Assembly: GCA_030040625.1 (NCBI GenBank)
Contig: JASHTI010000062.1
Coordinates: 1-7,119, forward strand
Origin: Thermoplasmata archaeon
GTDB taxonomy: Archaea > Thermoplasmatota > Thermoplasmata > Lutacidiplasmatales > UBA184
Reading direction: 5' to 3'
Length of the DNA: 7,119 bases
Program-made: the position numbers and the translations under genes
Notes under the pieces: model-generated
What the model was told of the DNA's origin: nothing
Database searches by the model: none
What the model saw: the letters and a program-made list of their open reading frames with translations, nothing else
In this document: positions 1-6,183 of the stretch, piece after piece
Position numbering within the stretch: position 1 is the stretch's first letter
Layout of the letters: the number at the start of each line of letters is the position of its first letter

Positions 1-1647
1 CGCCGGCGCGACGCTGAACACCCCCGACGCGCGGGCGAGCGAACCGAGCCGATCCACGACGGTGAGCGTCAGTGCGAGCGGGCCCGCGAGCGCGGCGGTG
101 ATCGTCGCGGCGATCGGGCCGTCGCCCGCGACGGTGCCGGAGGCGACCGGGGCGTCCAACCCCGAGACGTTCCACCAGTAGCGAAGCGGCAGAACGCCGC
201 CGGCGACCGTGGCGGCGGCCTCGAACGGGGCGTCGGCGCTCGCGTTTCCCTCGGGCAGGCCGATGGATCCGACCGAGAGTGCCGCGGCGACCGCGATCGG
301 CACGGCGAGCGAGGCGTTGGCGTCGCCCGCATCGACGACCCAGACCCGCGCGGAATAGTTCCCGGGGGCGAGGAACACCGGCGCGAACGCCCACGAGGGG
401 CCGGGGTTCGTCTGGCAGGCCGGAGCTCCGCCGCCGACGTCCAGGCACGCCGATCGGAACGGTCGGGCGCCGGAGCCGTTGATCGCGGTCACGGTGAAGG
501 GGACCTCCGCGAGGGCGTAGCCGGCGACGCGCGCCGGCGTGACGCTCAGTGCCGGCGCGGCCGTGACCTCGACCGCCGGGAACCTCCAGTCGCCGGTCGA
601 GCCACCGATCGTGACGTTCGCGGTCGGCTGCGCCGTGCCGGTCGCCGGGTAGGTGAGCGTCGCATTGCATCGGACCGTGACGCTCCCGGAGCCGGCCGGG
701 ACGGAGGTGCAGTCGGCCGCGACGGCGGCGAGCCCGAGCCCGGGTTGAACCCCGGCGGAGTACGGCAGCCCGGCGGCGCCGGTCGCCGTCAGCAGCACCC
801 CGATCGACTCACCCGCGTCGATCGCGGTCCGGTTCAGTTCTCCGGACTCGATCACGGTGCCGAGCGCGACGAGCTGGACGGAGACGGTGACCGTCGGCAG
901 GGTGATCGCATCCACCACCGCGCTGACATGCAACGAGAGGTTGCCGACGCCGGCGCCGGTCACCGCCTCGACCTCGACCGAGTCGCCGGTGCTCGGGCCG
1001 TCGAACCGCCAGCCGGTCCCGTTCAACTCCCATCGAAACTGCGGGCTCAGGCTGGAGGGGCGTCCGTCCGCGGCCCAGACGGTCGCCGCGATGGCGGTCG
1101 GAAGACCGACCGAGGTCGAGACGAACGGCCCGGCGGGCGTGAGGGTCACCCCGGCGAGCTGGTAGACGAGTTCCAACGAGAGGTCCTGCGCCGTGCCGGT
1201 GACGACGAGGTCGTAGCCCGCAGGGGGCCCCGCCGCCGGGGCCACGACCAGCGGTCCCTCCGGCGGGCGGGCGTAGGTCGTGCAGAGCGTGAGGTTGCCC
1301 GAGGGCGCGCAGCCCCCCGCGGGGACCGGCAGGGGGAAGTCGAAGCTGCCGTTCGCCGACGTGCTCGCGGTTCCGTTCAGGGCGCGGCACTGCCAGGGAC
1401 CGGCGGCGCCGTCCGCCGGGTTGACGACCCGATATCGGGCGAAGTACGAGAACGCCAGCGTCATGCCACCGACGTCCCCGGGTCCGTCCGGGCCGCCGAC
1501 GAACGCCAGGCTACCGCGCGCCGTCGCCTGGGAAAGCGGCGAGCCGCACCCCGGCGCGGCCGCTGGGCTGCCGGCCAGGGAAGGGTGAGGAGCCAGGGAG
1601 GACGCCGCGCCGCAGGGGAGCGCCGTGAGCAGAAGTACGATCGGCAC
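1..1647 (-). CDS. Secreted/surface protein with tandem Ig/PKD-like domains (3' end outside window)
   Basis: A minus-strand frame is open from 1725 to base 1 with no stop and strong G/C bias at third positions; the C-terminus lies beyond the window. Hydrophobic VPIVLLLTALPCGAA near the start looks like a signal-peptide core. The rest is a chain of beta-rich modules, roughly residues 180-263, 270-363, 365-455 and 455-549, with Ig/PKD hallmarks such as FRWELNGTGW, RYWWNVSG and LTLTVVDRLGS. About a dozen N-x-S/T sequons (NLT, NRT, NAT, NVT, NYS, NVS) and paired cysteines (for example CAPSGNLTLC, CTSVPAGSGSVTVRC) suit an exported glycoprotein. Function beyond surface structure or adhesion cannot be told. 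GTG at 1647 is the only usual start codon between the upstream stop (1723-1725) and the mature part, but it leaves no charged n-region. A one-base excess in the G run at 1689-1693 may hide a better start at 1726. It follows thpR on the same strand after about 145 nt. Confidence 0.82.
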   Translation of the reverse strand, partial: MPIVLLLTALPCGAASSLAPHPSLAGSPAAAPGCGSPLSQATARGSLAFVGGPDGPGDVGGMTLAFSYFARYRVVNPADGAAGPWQCRALNGTASTSANGSFDFPLPVPAGGCAPSGNLTLCTTYARPPEGPLVVAPAAGPPAGYDLVVTGTAQDLSLELVYQLAGVTLTPAGPFVSTSVGLPTAIAATVWAADGRPSSLSPQFRWELNGTGWRFDGPSTGDSVEVEAVTGAGVGNLSLHVSAVVDAITLPTVTVSVQLVALGTVIESGELNRTAIDAGESIGVLLTATGAAGLPYSAGVQPGLGLAAVAADCTSVPAGSGSVTVRCNATLTYPATGTAQPTANVTIGGSTGDWRFPAVEVTAAPALSVTPARVAGYALAEVPFTVTAINGSGARPFRSACLDVGGGAPACQTNPGPSWAFAPVFLAPGNYSARVWVVDAGDANASLAVPIAVAAALSVGSIGLPEGNASADAPFEAAATVAGGVLPLRYWWNVSGLDAPVASGTVAGDGPIAATITAALAGPLALTLTVVDRLGSLARASGVFSVAPA

Positions 1648-1688
1648 CGCGAGGACCGACCAGCCGCCGCGGGCCCACGTCGACGCAA

Positions 1689-1693
1689 CCCCC
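1689..1693 (-). other. G homopolymer, candidate one-base insertion truncating the signal peptide
   Basis: On the minus strand this is GGGGG within GGGGCGGGGG. A GTG at 1726 opens a frame reading MTAGPTAPGRGGG. Removing one G joins it to VASTWARGGWSVLAVP and then VLLLTALPCGAA, giving a classical signal peptide with an arginine n-region. As given, that frame runs into unrelated sequence, and the main frame has only GTG 1647. The cause could be a sequencing or assembly error, or a real frameshift. Confidence 0.4.
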
Positions 1694-1792
1694 GCCCCGG
1701 CCCGGAGCCGTGGGCCCGGCGGTCACCGCCGTCGTCCCGTTTAACCCCGCGGGCGACCCCGCCGGGCGCTGAACGGTGGGACCGCCGCCGCC

Positions 1793-2338
1793 TCACGCGG
1801 CGCGGGGCCCCTCGCTCAAGTCGGTCGCGCGACCCGCCAGCGGGAAGGTGCCGACGACCCGATGGACCGCCCCGCCCCGGCCCAGCTCGCTCTCTTTCAG
1901 CAGCAGCTGCCGGACCTCCACGTCCCGCGGTGCCGGCATCGGTCGCTGCCCGCCGAGCAGCTCCTCCGCGGCGGTCCGGTCGGGGGGCGAGCGGACCCGG
2001 AAGAGGGTGAGGTGCGGGGCGAACGGTGTCGGGTCCACGCCGACGACCGGCTCGAGGGCCCGCCGGACGCGTTCGGCGAGGTCGACCAGGGCGGCGCGCC
2101 CGTCGGTCACACCGATCCAGAGGACGCGCGGGCGGTGACGATCCGGGAACGCCCCGACACCGTCGAGTCGGATCCGGAACGGCGGGAACTTGCGCGCGAC
2201 CTCCCGCAGCGGCAGGTCGAGCGCCGTGAGCCGGTCCGGTCCGATCTCACCGAGGAACCGTAGGGTGATGTGCGAGGGCGCACGGGCGCGCGGAGACGCC
2301 CCGGCCGAATCGACGTCGACGGCGACGAACGCCCGCAT
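1793..2338 (-). CDS. thpR: RNA 2',3'-cyclic phosphodiesterase (ThpR/LigT, 2H phosphoesterase family)
   Basis: 181 residues. It opens with MRAFVAVDV, the typical first strand of the family, and carries both signature H-x-T-x motifs: HITL at 23-26, followed by RFLGEIG, and HLTL at 109-112, followed by FRVRS. The two histidines act as general acid and base to hydrolyse RNA 2',3'-cyclic phosphate to a 2'-phosphate; family members were first noted for tRNA half ligation. The GVGAFP...RVLWIGV block at 60-77 is also typical. Only about 13 residues separate the first strand from HITL, whereas bacterial and thermococcal members usually have roughly 30-35, so the first helix seems trimmed; a 15-residue tail keeps the overall length near normal. 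ATG 2338 lies 22 nt after the stop of the ATPase gene, so the two are probably co-transcribed. GGGAG lies about 13 nt upstream, a weak ribosome site. Cytoplasmic. Confidence 0.93.
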   Translation of the reverse strand: MRAFVAVDVDSAGASPRARAPSHITLRFLGEIGPDRLTALDLPLREVARKFPPFRIRLDGVGAFPDRHRPRVLWIGVTDGRAALVDLAERVRRALEPVVGVDPTPFAPHLTLFRVRSPPDRTAAEELLGGQRPMPAPRDVEVRQLLLKESELGRGGAVHRVVGTFPLAGRATDLSEGPRAA

Positions 2339-2347
2339 CGATGCGGG
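2332..2347. repeat. Perfect 16-bp palindrome over the thpR start codon
   Basis: CCCGCATCGATGCGGG is identical to its reverse complement and includes the thpR ATG (2338-2336). It could be a protein-binding site or chance: a 16-bp palindrome is not very unlikely in 7 kb of high-GC DNA. Confidence 0.35.
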
Positions 2348-2360
2348 GAAGCTCCCGGCC

Positions 2361-4901
2361 CTATCGCGCTTGGCCGGTCGTGCCCGCCAGCCCGTTGGGA
2401 GGTCGGAGGGTCCAGACCTGCGCGTGGTCCAGGCCGGCGCCCCGCTGGGCCAGCGCCCGGCGGACGCGAGCCGCCCTCGGCGCGTCGCCGACGACGAACA
2501 GCGCATACGCCCCGTGCCGAGCGGCCTTCTCCAGCCCGTGATGGATCCGGGCGGTCCGGAGCGCTCCGGAGACCTCCGCCTCCACGTGGACGTCCAGCCC
2601 GCGGAAGGCCCGCCACGCCCAGCTGCCACGCCGGGTGTCGATCGCCGCGGCCAGCCGGGCGGCGGTACCGGCCCGCTCGCGCTCCGAGATCTGGAGGAAG
2701 CGCGCGTCCGGGAGCGTCGTGTCGTACCTCCCCTGCCGCAGGATCTCGAGCCGGAGGCCGTGGCGCGCGAAGACCCGGAACGCCCGCAGCAGCAGCGCCC
2801 GATGCTCGGCGCTCTCACAGGAGGCGCCGGTCGTCGGCCGGAGGCCGAGACGCCGCTCGCCGGCCGCGGTGAGGTGGAGCCCATCCGCGCGGGCCTCGAG
2901 CAGGCCCTCGCGCTCCAGCGATGGACGCCGGGACTCGAGGCGCGCGGCATCGACCGGCGGCCCCGGCAACGCGGTCGCCGCGGCGAGCCAGCGCTCCGGT
3001 GGCAGCGGAGCCCCCTGCTCCTCGGCCCCCAGCACCGCGAGCAGGAGCCGCTCGGTCGTCTCCTCGGGCGCGTCGGCGTCCCCGACCGCCGCGCTGGGGA
3101 ATCGCCTCGCGGTACGTTCCACGGTCTCCGACCAAGCCGTCGTCGCGGCCTGCTCGGGGCGCGCGCCGACGACCCGAAGCTCGCCCGACCCCGGAGACCG
3201 GGCGATCCCCTGCCCGGTCGGGAGCTCGGGAAGGAGCTGCTCCGCCTGGCCAGGGGAGAGGCCCAGCCAGCCGCCGACGGCCGCCGTGCTCGCCCGGGGG
3301 ACCCGGAACGCCAGCACCCCCCGGCTGACGCCGGCGGCGGCGGCCCGAAGCTCGGGCGCGAGCCGCTCGGGGTACTGGCTGGCGAGGACGAGACGTACCC
3401 CGAACTTCCTCCCCTCCGCGAGCATCTCCGCCACCAGCCGCGGGGCGAGGCCCTGCACCTCATCGAGCACGATGGCGATGGGTCGATGATCCCGCCCGGC
3501 CCGGCGCCAGGCGACCGCCCCGAGGTACGCCCGCCCGACGATCAGAGAGCCGGCGAACGCGGCGGCCTCGGGCCCCAGACTCGCGAACGGGAGCCGGACG
3601 AGCAGGGCGCCGCCGGCATCGAGCAACGGTTCCACGGGCACCCCCTCGGTCGCGGGCGCGAGCAGCTCGGCGAGCTCGGGCAGGAGGGCTACCTTGGCGA
3701 GCCGGGCCGCGGCCCCCCACAGGAACTCGGGGTTCCGGCGCACGATCGGCGCCAACTCGTCAAGGAAGCGGGCGAGTTCCGGCGATCGCGTGGCGAGGCG
3801 GGCCGCGTCGCGACGATCGGCGTCGGTGAGCAGGGCGTAGAGATCGCCGAGCGAGCCACCGGACTCCTGGGTCAGTCGGGTGAACCCGTCGAACAGGCGC
3901 TCGAGGCGGAACCCCCAGTAGAGCTCGCCGTTGTCGGGCGAGAGCCGCTTGATGGCCGCCACCAGGTGCGCCGCGGCCGTGCCGTCATGCCCCGACCACG
4001 CCGAGACCCCGACGACCGGCCGGAGGCTCGCGTCGATCGCGACGACCCGCTGCCGCTCGGGAGCGTCGAGCCGCGCGACGATCGCCGGCGCGAGGTCGCC
4101 GTGAAGGTCCACCACGAGGAGCCCGGCCCCGGCCCGGAGCGCTCGGGCCGCCTCGCCCGAGAGGTACGTCGTCTTGCCGGCTCCGGTGCTCCCCAGCACG
4201 ACCGTGTGGCCCTCTTCCGCGACCGGCGCGGCGACCTCCGCGAACGGAGCCGGCTCGGCGGTCCGTTCGAGCGCACCGACAGGCATCGGCAGCCAGCCGC
4301 CCCGGCCGATCGAACCGGGGGCGGCGCTCGCCCAGCCCCGCTCACCCCATCTCCGGCGGCGCGCCCGGCAGAGGAGGCCGGTCGCCCGGCTCCACTCCGC
4401 GGCGGCGAGGCCGGCGACCGCCGCATCGGTAGGACCGGTGCCTCCGCCGGGGCCGCGCACGAACCGGACGCGCCGGCTGACCCAGACGCGTCCGTCGCGG
4501 CCTCCCGAGACCCAGAACGTCTGCGTCACCAGGCGGTTCTCCGGACCTAGTAGAGCCGCGGCCGACGGCGCCTCCGTGGGTGGAGGGGTTGGGGTCGCGG
4601 GCGCAGGTGCGCCTACCGGCCGCAACTCCCAGATCGCGCCCTCCACGTCGCCGAGGGACCGGGGGATGTCGGTGCCGCGGGCCGGCTCAGCGATCCCGCC
4701 GTACGTGGGGGTCGCGAGGAGTACGTCAACGAGCTCGCCGGGCGTGACCGTCATCGCGACCGCGTCGAGATCGGAGGCGGACTCGAGGACGACCGCCGAC
4801 GGGTCGGTCGCGACCGCCAGACGGTGGGCCAGGTCACGGTACAGCCGGAACCGCAGCTCTCGCGGGGCCGGTGCCGGGAAGCTGCGCGGGGCGGCGCTCA
4901 T
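2361..4901 (-). CDS. HerA/VirD4-TraG-like DNA-translocase ATPase fused to winged helix and PD-(D/E)xK-like nuclease domain
   Basis: 846 residues from ATG 4901, chosen for its strong Shine-Dalgarno; the frame is open upstream, but those 73 residues look non-coding. Residues 1-200 form an N-terminal domain with a proline-rich linker (98-112) and a basic patch (RARRRRWGERGW, 179-190). The motor core has Walker A GSTGAGKTT (237-245), the DLHGDL motif (265-270) typical of HerA/VirD4/TraG ATPases, Walker B IAIVLDE (475-481) and the post-Walker B ASQYPERL (507-514). Residues 608-690 look like a winged helix (EREGLLEARADGLHLTAAGERRL). Residues 695-846 resemble a PD-(D/E)xK fold: E699 in a helix, LPDARF (D732), VHVEAEVS (E774, E776) and K792. 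The family pumps DNA or protein-DNA complexes as hexamers; coupled cutting is inferred from the C-terminal domain. No membrane segment is seen. Only thpR accompanies it, so a role in conjugation, element mobility, repair or defence is open. Confidence 0.88.
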   Translation of the reverse strand: MSAAPRSFPAPAPRELRFRLYRDLAHRLAVATDPSAVVLESASDLDAVAMTVTPGELVDVLLATPTYGGIAEPARGTDIPRSLGDVEGAIWELRPVGAPAPATPTPPPTEAPSAAALLGPENRLVTQTFWVSGGRDGRVWVSRRVRFVRGPGGGTGPTDAAVAGLAAAEWSRATGLLCRARRRRWGERGWASAAPGSIGRGGWLPMPVGALERTAEPAPFAEVAAPVAEEGHTVVLGSTGAGKTTYLSGEAARALRAGAGLLVVDLHGDLAPAIVARLDAPERQRVVAIDASLRPVVGVSAWSGHDGTAAAHLVAAIKRLSPDNGELYWGFRLERLFDGFTRLTQESGGSLGDLYALLTDADRRDAARLATRSPELARFLDELAPIVRRNPEFLWGAAARLAKVALLPELAELLAPATEGVPVEPLLDAGGALLVRLPFASLGPEAAAFAGSLIVGRAYLGAVAWRRAGRDHRPIAIVLDEVQGLAPRLVAEMLAEGRKFGVRLVLASQYPERLAPELRAAAAGVSRGVLAFRVPRASTAAVGGWLGLSPGQAEQLLPELPTGQGIARSPGSGELRVVGARPEQAATTAWSETVERTARRFPSAAVGDADAPEETTERLLLAVLGAEEQGAPLPPERWLAAATALPGPPVDAARLESRRPSLEREGLLEARADGLHLTAAGERRLGLRPTTGASCESAEHRALLLRAFRVFARHGLRLEILRQGRYDTTLPDARFLQISERERAGTAARLAAAIDTRRGSWAWRAFRGLDVHVEAEVSGALRTARIHHGLEKAARHGAYALFVVGDAPRAARVRRALAQRGAGLDHAQVWTLRPPNGLAGTTGQAR

Positions 4902-4918
4902 CTCCCCTCCGGGGGGAG
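4902..4918 (-). promoter_or_regulatory. Ribosome binding site held in a hairpin next to the ATPase start codon
   Basis: The leader just before ATG 4901 ends in GGAGGGGAG, with the core GGAGG four nt from the ATG. The preceding CTCCCC (4918-4913 read on the minus strand) pairs perfectly with GGGGAG (4907-4902) around a five-nt loop CCGGA. The Shine-Dalgarno is thus half in the loop and half in a GC stem whose base touches the start codon. This fits a translation-limiting hairpin, but such pairing is also easy to obtain in G/C-rich leaders. Confidence 0.55.
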
Positions 4919-4930
4919 CGGCACGTGAGC

Positions 4931-4955
4931 GGGCGGGCGGGAGCCGGGGCGGGGG
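4931..4955 (+). other. G-quadruplex-type tract in the ATPase gene's upstream region
   Basis: Five runs of three or more G (3, 3, 3, 4 and 5) are separated by loops of 1, 1, 4 and 1 nt, meeting the usual G-quadruplex pattern. They are on the strand that serves as template for the ATPase gene, 30-54 nt ahead of its ATG. Confidence 0.4.
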
Positions 4956-5583
4956 CCTCGTAGGTCGCGTCGCGTACACCGCCCGTCTGGGTGCACGCCG
5001 CGTCGTTCGGCGGGAATCGGTTGGACCGACGTTCCTTCTTCGGTGGGCTTCTCCACAATTCTCTCCGTGCGCGACCGCCCGCCGTCCGGGGGGCCGAGCT
5101 CGATGCGGGGCCGGGACCACTCTCGCCGCCGACGAGGGGGAGCCGCGGGCGCCGAGAACCGACCGGGCGTACGCTCGCGCGCGGCGCCAAGGCGCGGGTT
5201 CGCCCGCCTCGGGACGTCGTGCGGCTACTCGGGGCGATCCTCTCGGGGGCGCAGGGGGCCCGCGACCGACGAACGGTCCGGGCGTGGCTGCGCACAGGCT
5301 CGCGGAGACGCCGGCTCGGGCAACGGATCCCTCGGGGCACGCGGTCGGGCACGATGGTCCGACGGGGGCGCAGAGCGATCGAACGACGGCCAGCCTCGCA
5401 TCGAGCCGGGTCCACGATCGCTACGGGTAGGGGCCGAGGGCCGGTCGGAACGATGAACGATGCCCGCCCGGTCCGGGGTGGGAGGGCCCCCCGCACGCCA
5501 GGACGCGGTACCGTCCTCTTCGGCGATGTGAGGGGGTCTTCCCTGGGTGGTTGCAATCCAACGAGGGCGCCGGCCTACATCAA

Positions 5584-5595
5584 CCCCGGACGGGG
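5584..5595 (-). other. Small second hairpin downstream of hxlR
   Basis: CCCC (5584-5587) pairs with GGGG (5592-5595) around a four-base loop. It follows the larger inverted repeat at 5601-5631 in the direction of hxlR transcription. On its own it could be chance. Confidence 0.25.
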
Positions 5596-5600
5596 AGGGT

Positions 5601-5631
5601 CTGGAACGGTCCCGCCGGGAGGCGGTTCCAG
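5601..5631 (-). terminator. Inverted repeat just after hxlR, possible 3'-end hairpin
   Basis: CTGGAAC (5601-5607) and GTTCCAG (5625-5631) are exact inverted copies. Inside lies an alternative perfect stem, CCGCC (5612-5616) with GGCGG (5621-5625), around the tetraloop GGGA. The structure begins six nt after the hxlR stop. There is no T run after it on the minus strand, and archaeal termination normally uses T-rich tracts, so it may be a transcript-stabilising or processing hairpin rather than a true terminator. Confidence 0.4.
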
Positions 5632-5637
5632 CCGAAC

Positions 5638-6117
5638 CTACGGTTTGGCGCGCGCTTCGGCCTCGGCGACGACGACGCGGGGCAGCTCACCCTCGATGAC
5701 CGGGGGCCGGCGCACGCCCGTGCCGGCGCGGAGGGCCGCCTGACGTCGCGGGAGGAGCCACCGCGTCCCCCAGGCCCGGAGCTCGCGGGCGGCGGGGGCG
5801 AGGCCGAGCCCCATCTCCGTCAGGGAGTAGACGACCGAGAACGGCCGCGTGCTGACGACCGTGCGCTGGACGACCCCCTGTCCCTCGAGGAACTTCAGGG
5901 TCGCGCTGAGCGTCTTGGCGTTGAGCCGCGGGTTCGAGCGCAGGATCTCGCTGAACCGCTGCGGACCCTCCAGCAGGCGGTGCACGATCGCGAGCCTCCA
6001 CTCGGTGCCGATGACGCCGACGGCGGCGAGGACCGGGCAGATCCCGCGCTCGCCGTCGCATCCTTCGGTCGGATCGCCGTCGTGGGGAGGGCTCGCTCGG
6101 GGGCGTGGGGAGGGCAT
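5638..6117 (-). CDS. HxlR-family (DUF24) winged-helix transcriptional regulator
   Basis: 159 residues. The core at about 27-120 follows the HxlR pattern: CPVLAAVGVIGTEWRLAIVHRLLEG, then QRFSEILRSNPRLNAKTLSATLKFLEGQGVV as the helix-turn-helix, the wing QRTVVSTRPFSVVYSLTEMG, and a final dimer helix ending RELRAWG. Members bind palindromic DNA as dimers, often next to or overlapping their own promoter, and several sense quinones, aldehydes or oxidants through the conserved N-terminal Cys before Pro, here C27. A second cysteine, C20, gives a C-x6-C arrangement. A 25-residue leader (mainly P, R, D, G) and a ~38-residue C-terminal tail extend beyond the minimal ~100-110 aa family length. ATG 6117 was chosen because it lies 34 nt behind a good TATA box and has GGAG six nt upstream; the open frame further upstream would run through the promoter. 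Divergent from the unknown gene at 6201, its likely regulatory target. Confidence 0.92.
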   Translation of the reverse strand: MPSPRPRASPPHDGDPTEGCDGERGICPVLAAVGVIGTEWRLAIVHRLLEGPQRFSEILRSNPRLNAKTLSATLKFLEGQGVVQRTVVSTRPFSVVYSLTEMGLGLAPAARELRAWGTRWLLPRRQAALRAGTGVRRPPVIEGELPRVVVAEAEARAKP

Positions 6118-6150
6118 CGGGTTCTCCGCACCGGGCGAGTCGGCCGTCGG

Positions 6151-6163
6151 ATTTATAGTTACT
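6151..6163 (-). promoter_or_regulatory. Archaeal BRE/TATA promoter of hxlR
   Basis: Read on the minus strand, AGTAAC (BRE-like, 6163-6158) is followed directly by TATAAAT (6157-6151), a near-consensus archaeal core promoter in the only AT-rich island of the window. Transcription would begin about 25 nt downstream, near 6128, leaving a leader of roughly 11 nt before ATG 6117, with GGAG near its 5' end. Confidence 0.7.
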
Positions 6164-6178
6164 GCCTTACAGCAACTA
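6156..6178. promoter_or_regulatory. 23-bp inverted-repeat operator, probable HxlR binding site
   Basis: Arms TAGTTACTG (6156-6164) and CAGCAACTA (6170-6178) are inverted copies matching at 8 of 9 positions around the spacer CCTTA. The left arm contains the hxlR BRE and touches its TATA box, so a bound dimer would block TBP/TFB on that promoter. The size and dyad symmetry suit a dimeric winged-helix protein, and the encoded HxlR lies 39 bp away. Inferred roles are autorepression and control of the divergent gene. Confidence 0.65.
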
Positions 6179-6183
6179 ACGAT
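6171..6183 (+). promoter_or_regulatory. Weak plus-strand BRE/TATA-like element for the divergent gene
   Basis: The right operator arm read on the plus strand gives AGCAAC followed by TAACGAT, a mirror of the hxlR BRE/TATA. A start about 25 nt further would fall near 6201-6206, compatible with a leaderless or nearly leaderless GTG 6201. The alternative is TTTATAG at 6152-6158, giving a ~20-nt leader with AGGT. Neither is strong. Confidence 0.3.

Larger units (their letters stand above)
4919..5600. other. Long intergenic stretch with no supported gene
   Basis: Between the ATPase start and the hairpins behind hxlR, all six frames give only arginine/proline/glycine-rich translations without family motifs, domain patterns or convincing starts. 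No tRNA T-arm, SRP RNA or RNase P RNA signature was found by eye. No clear TATA box for the ATPase operon is visible; the only T-rich part is about 5032-5066. A loose repeat shares GGGGGCGCAG followed by GA.CGAACG-type sequence near 5245 and 5364. A short UUCG hairpin, GCGGG-TTCG-CCCGC, sits at 5194-5207. The stretch may be a long leader, a decayed gene or an unrecognised RNA. Confidence 0.5.

Noticed and set aside
809..1390. 193-codon minus-strand open frame inside the surface-protein region
   Set aside because: Arg/Gly-rich shadow; the true frame is open through the whole region and gives Ig/PKD-like sequence with sequons.
745..2010. 421-codon plus-strand open frame
   Set aside because: It spans two minus-strand genes and their gap, with a composition of R, G, P and D only, as expected for an antisense shadow.
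2339..3463. Upstream open extension of the thpR frame (about 375 residues)
   Set aside because: It lies inside the ATPase gene in another frame and is low-complexity. The family start MRAFVAVDV at 2338 is unambiguous.
2190..4550. 786-codon open frame on the plus strand, antisense to the ATPase gene
   Set aside because: Its translation is Arg/Pro/Gly-rich without motifs. The minus strand carries clear Walker motifs and a ThpR start in the same region, so this is a by-product of high G+C.
5245..5389. Loose direct repeat (GGGGGCGCAG plus GA.CGAACG-type sequence) as a CRISPR or iteron array
   Set aside because: Only two imperfect copies with no regular spacing; typical of G/C-rich intergenic sequence.
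4834..5556. 240-codon minus-strand open frame overlapping the start of the ATPase gene
   Set aside because: Pro/Arg-rich with no motifs. It overlaps 68 nt of a well-supported gene in another frame.
5549..5566. Possible tRNA T-arm (GGTTGCAATCC)
   Set aside because: The loop order differs from TTCRANY, the flanks do not form a five-pair stem, and no anticodon or acceptor arm can be built around it.
4991..5743. 250-codon plus-strand open frame in the gene-free stretch
   Set aside because: Low-complexity Arg/Gly/Ser sequence that runs into the antisense of hxlR, with no ribosome site or promoter and no domain pattern.
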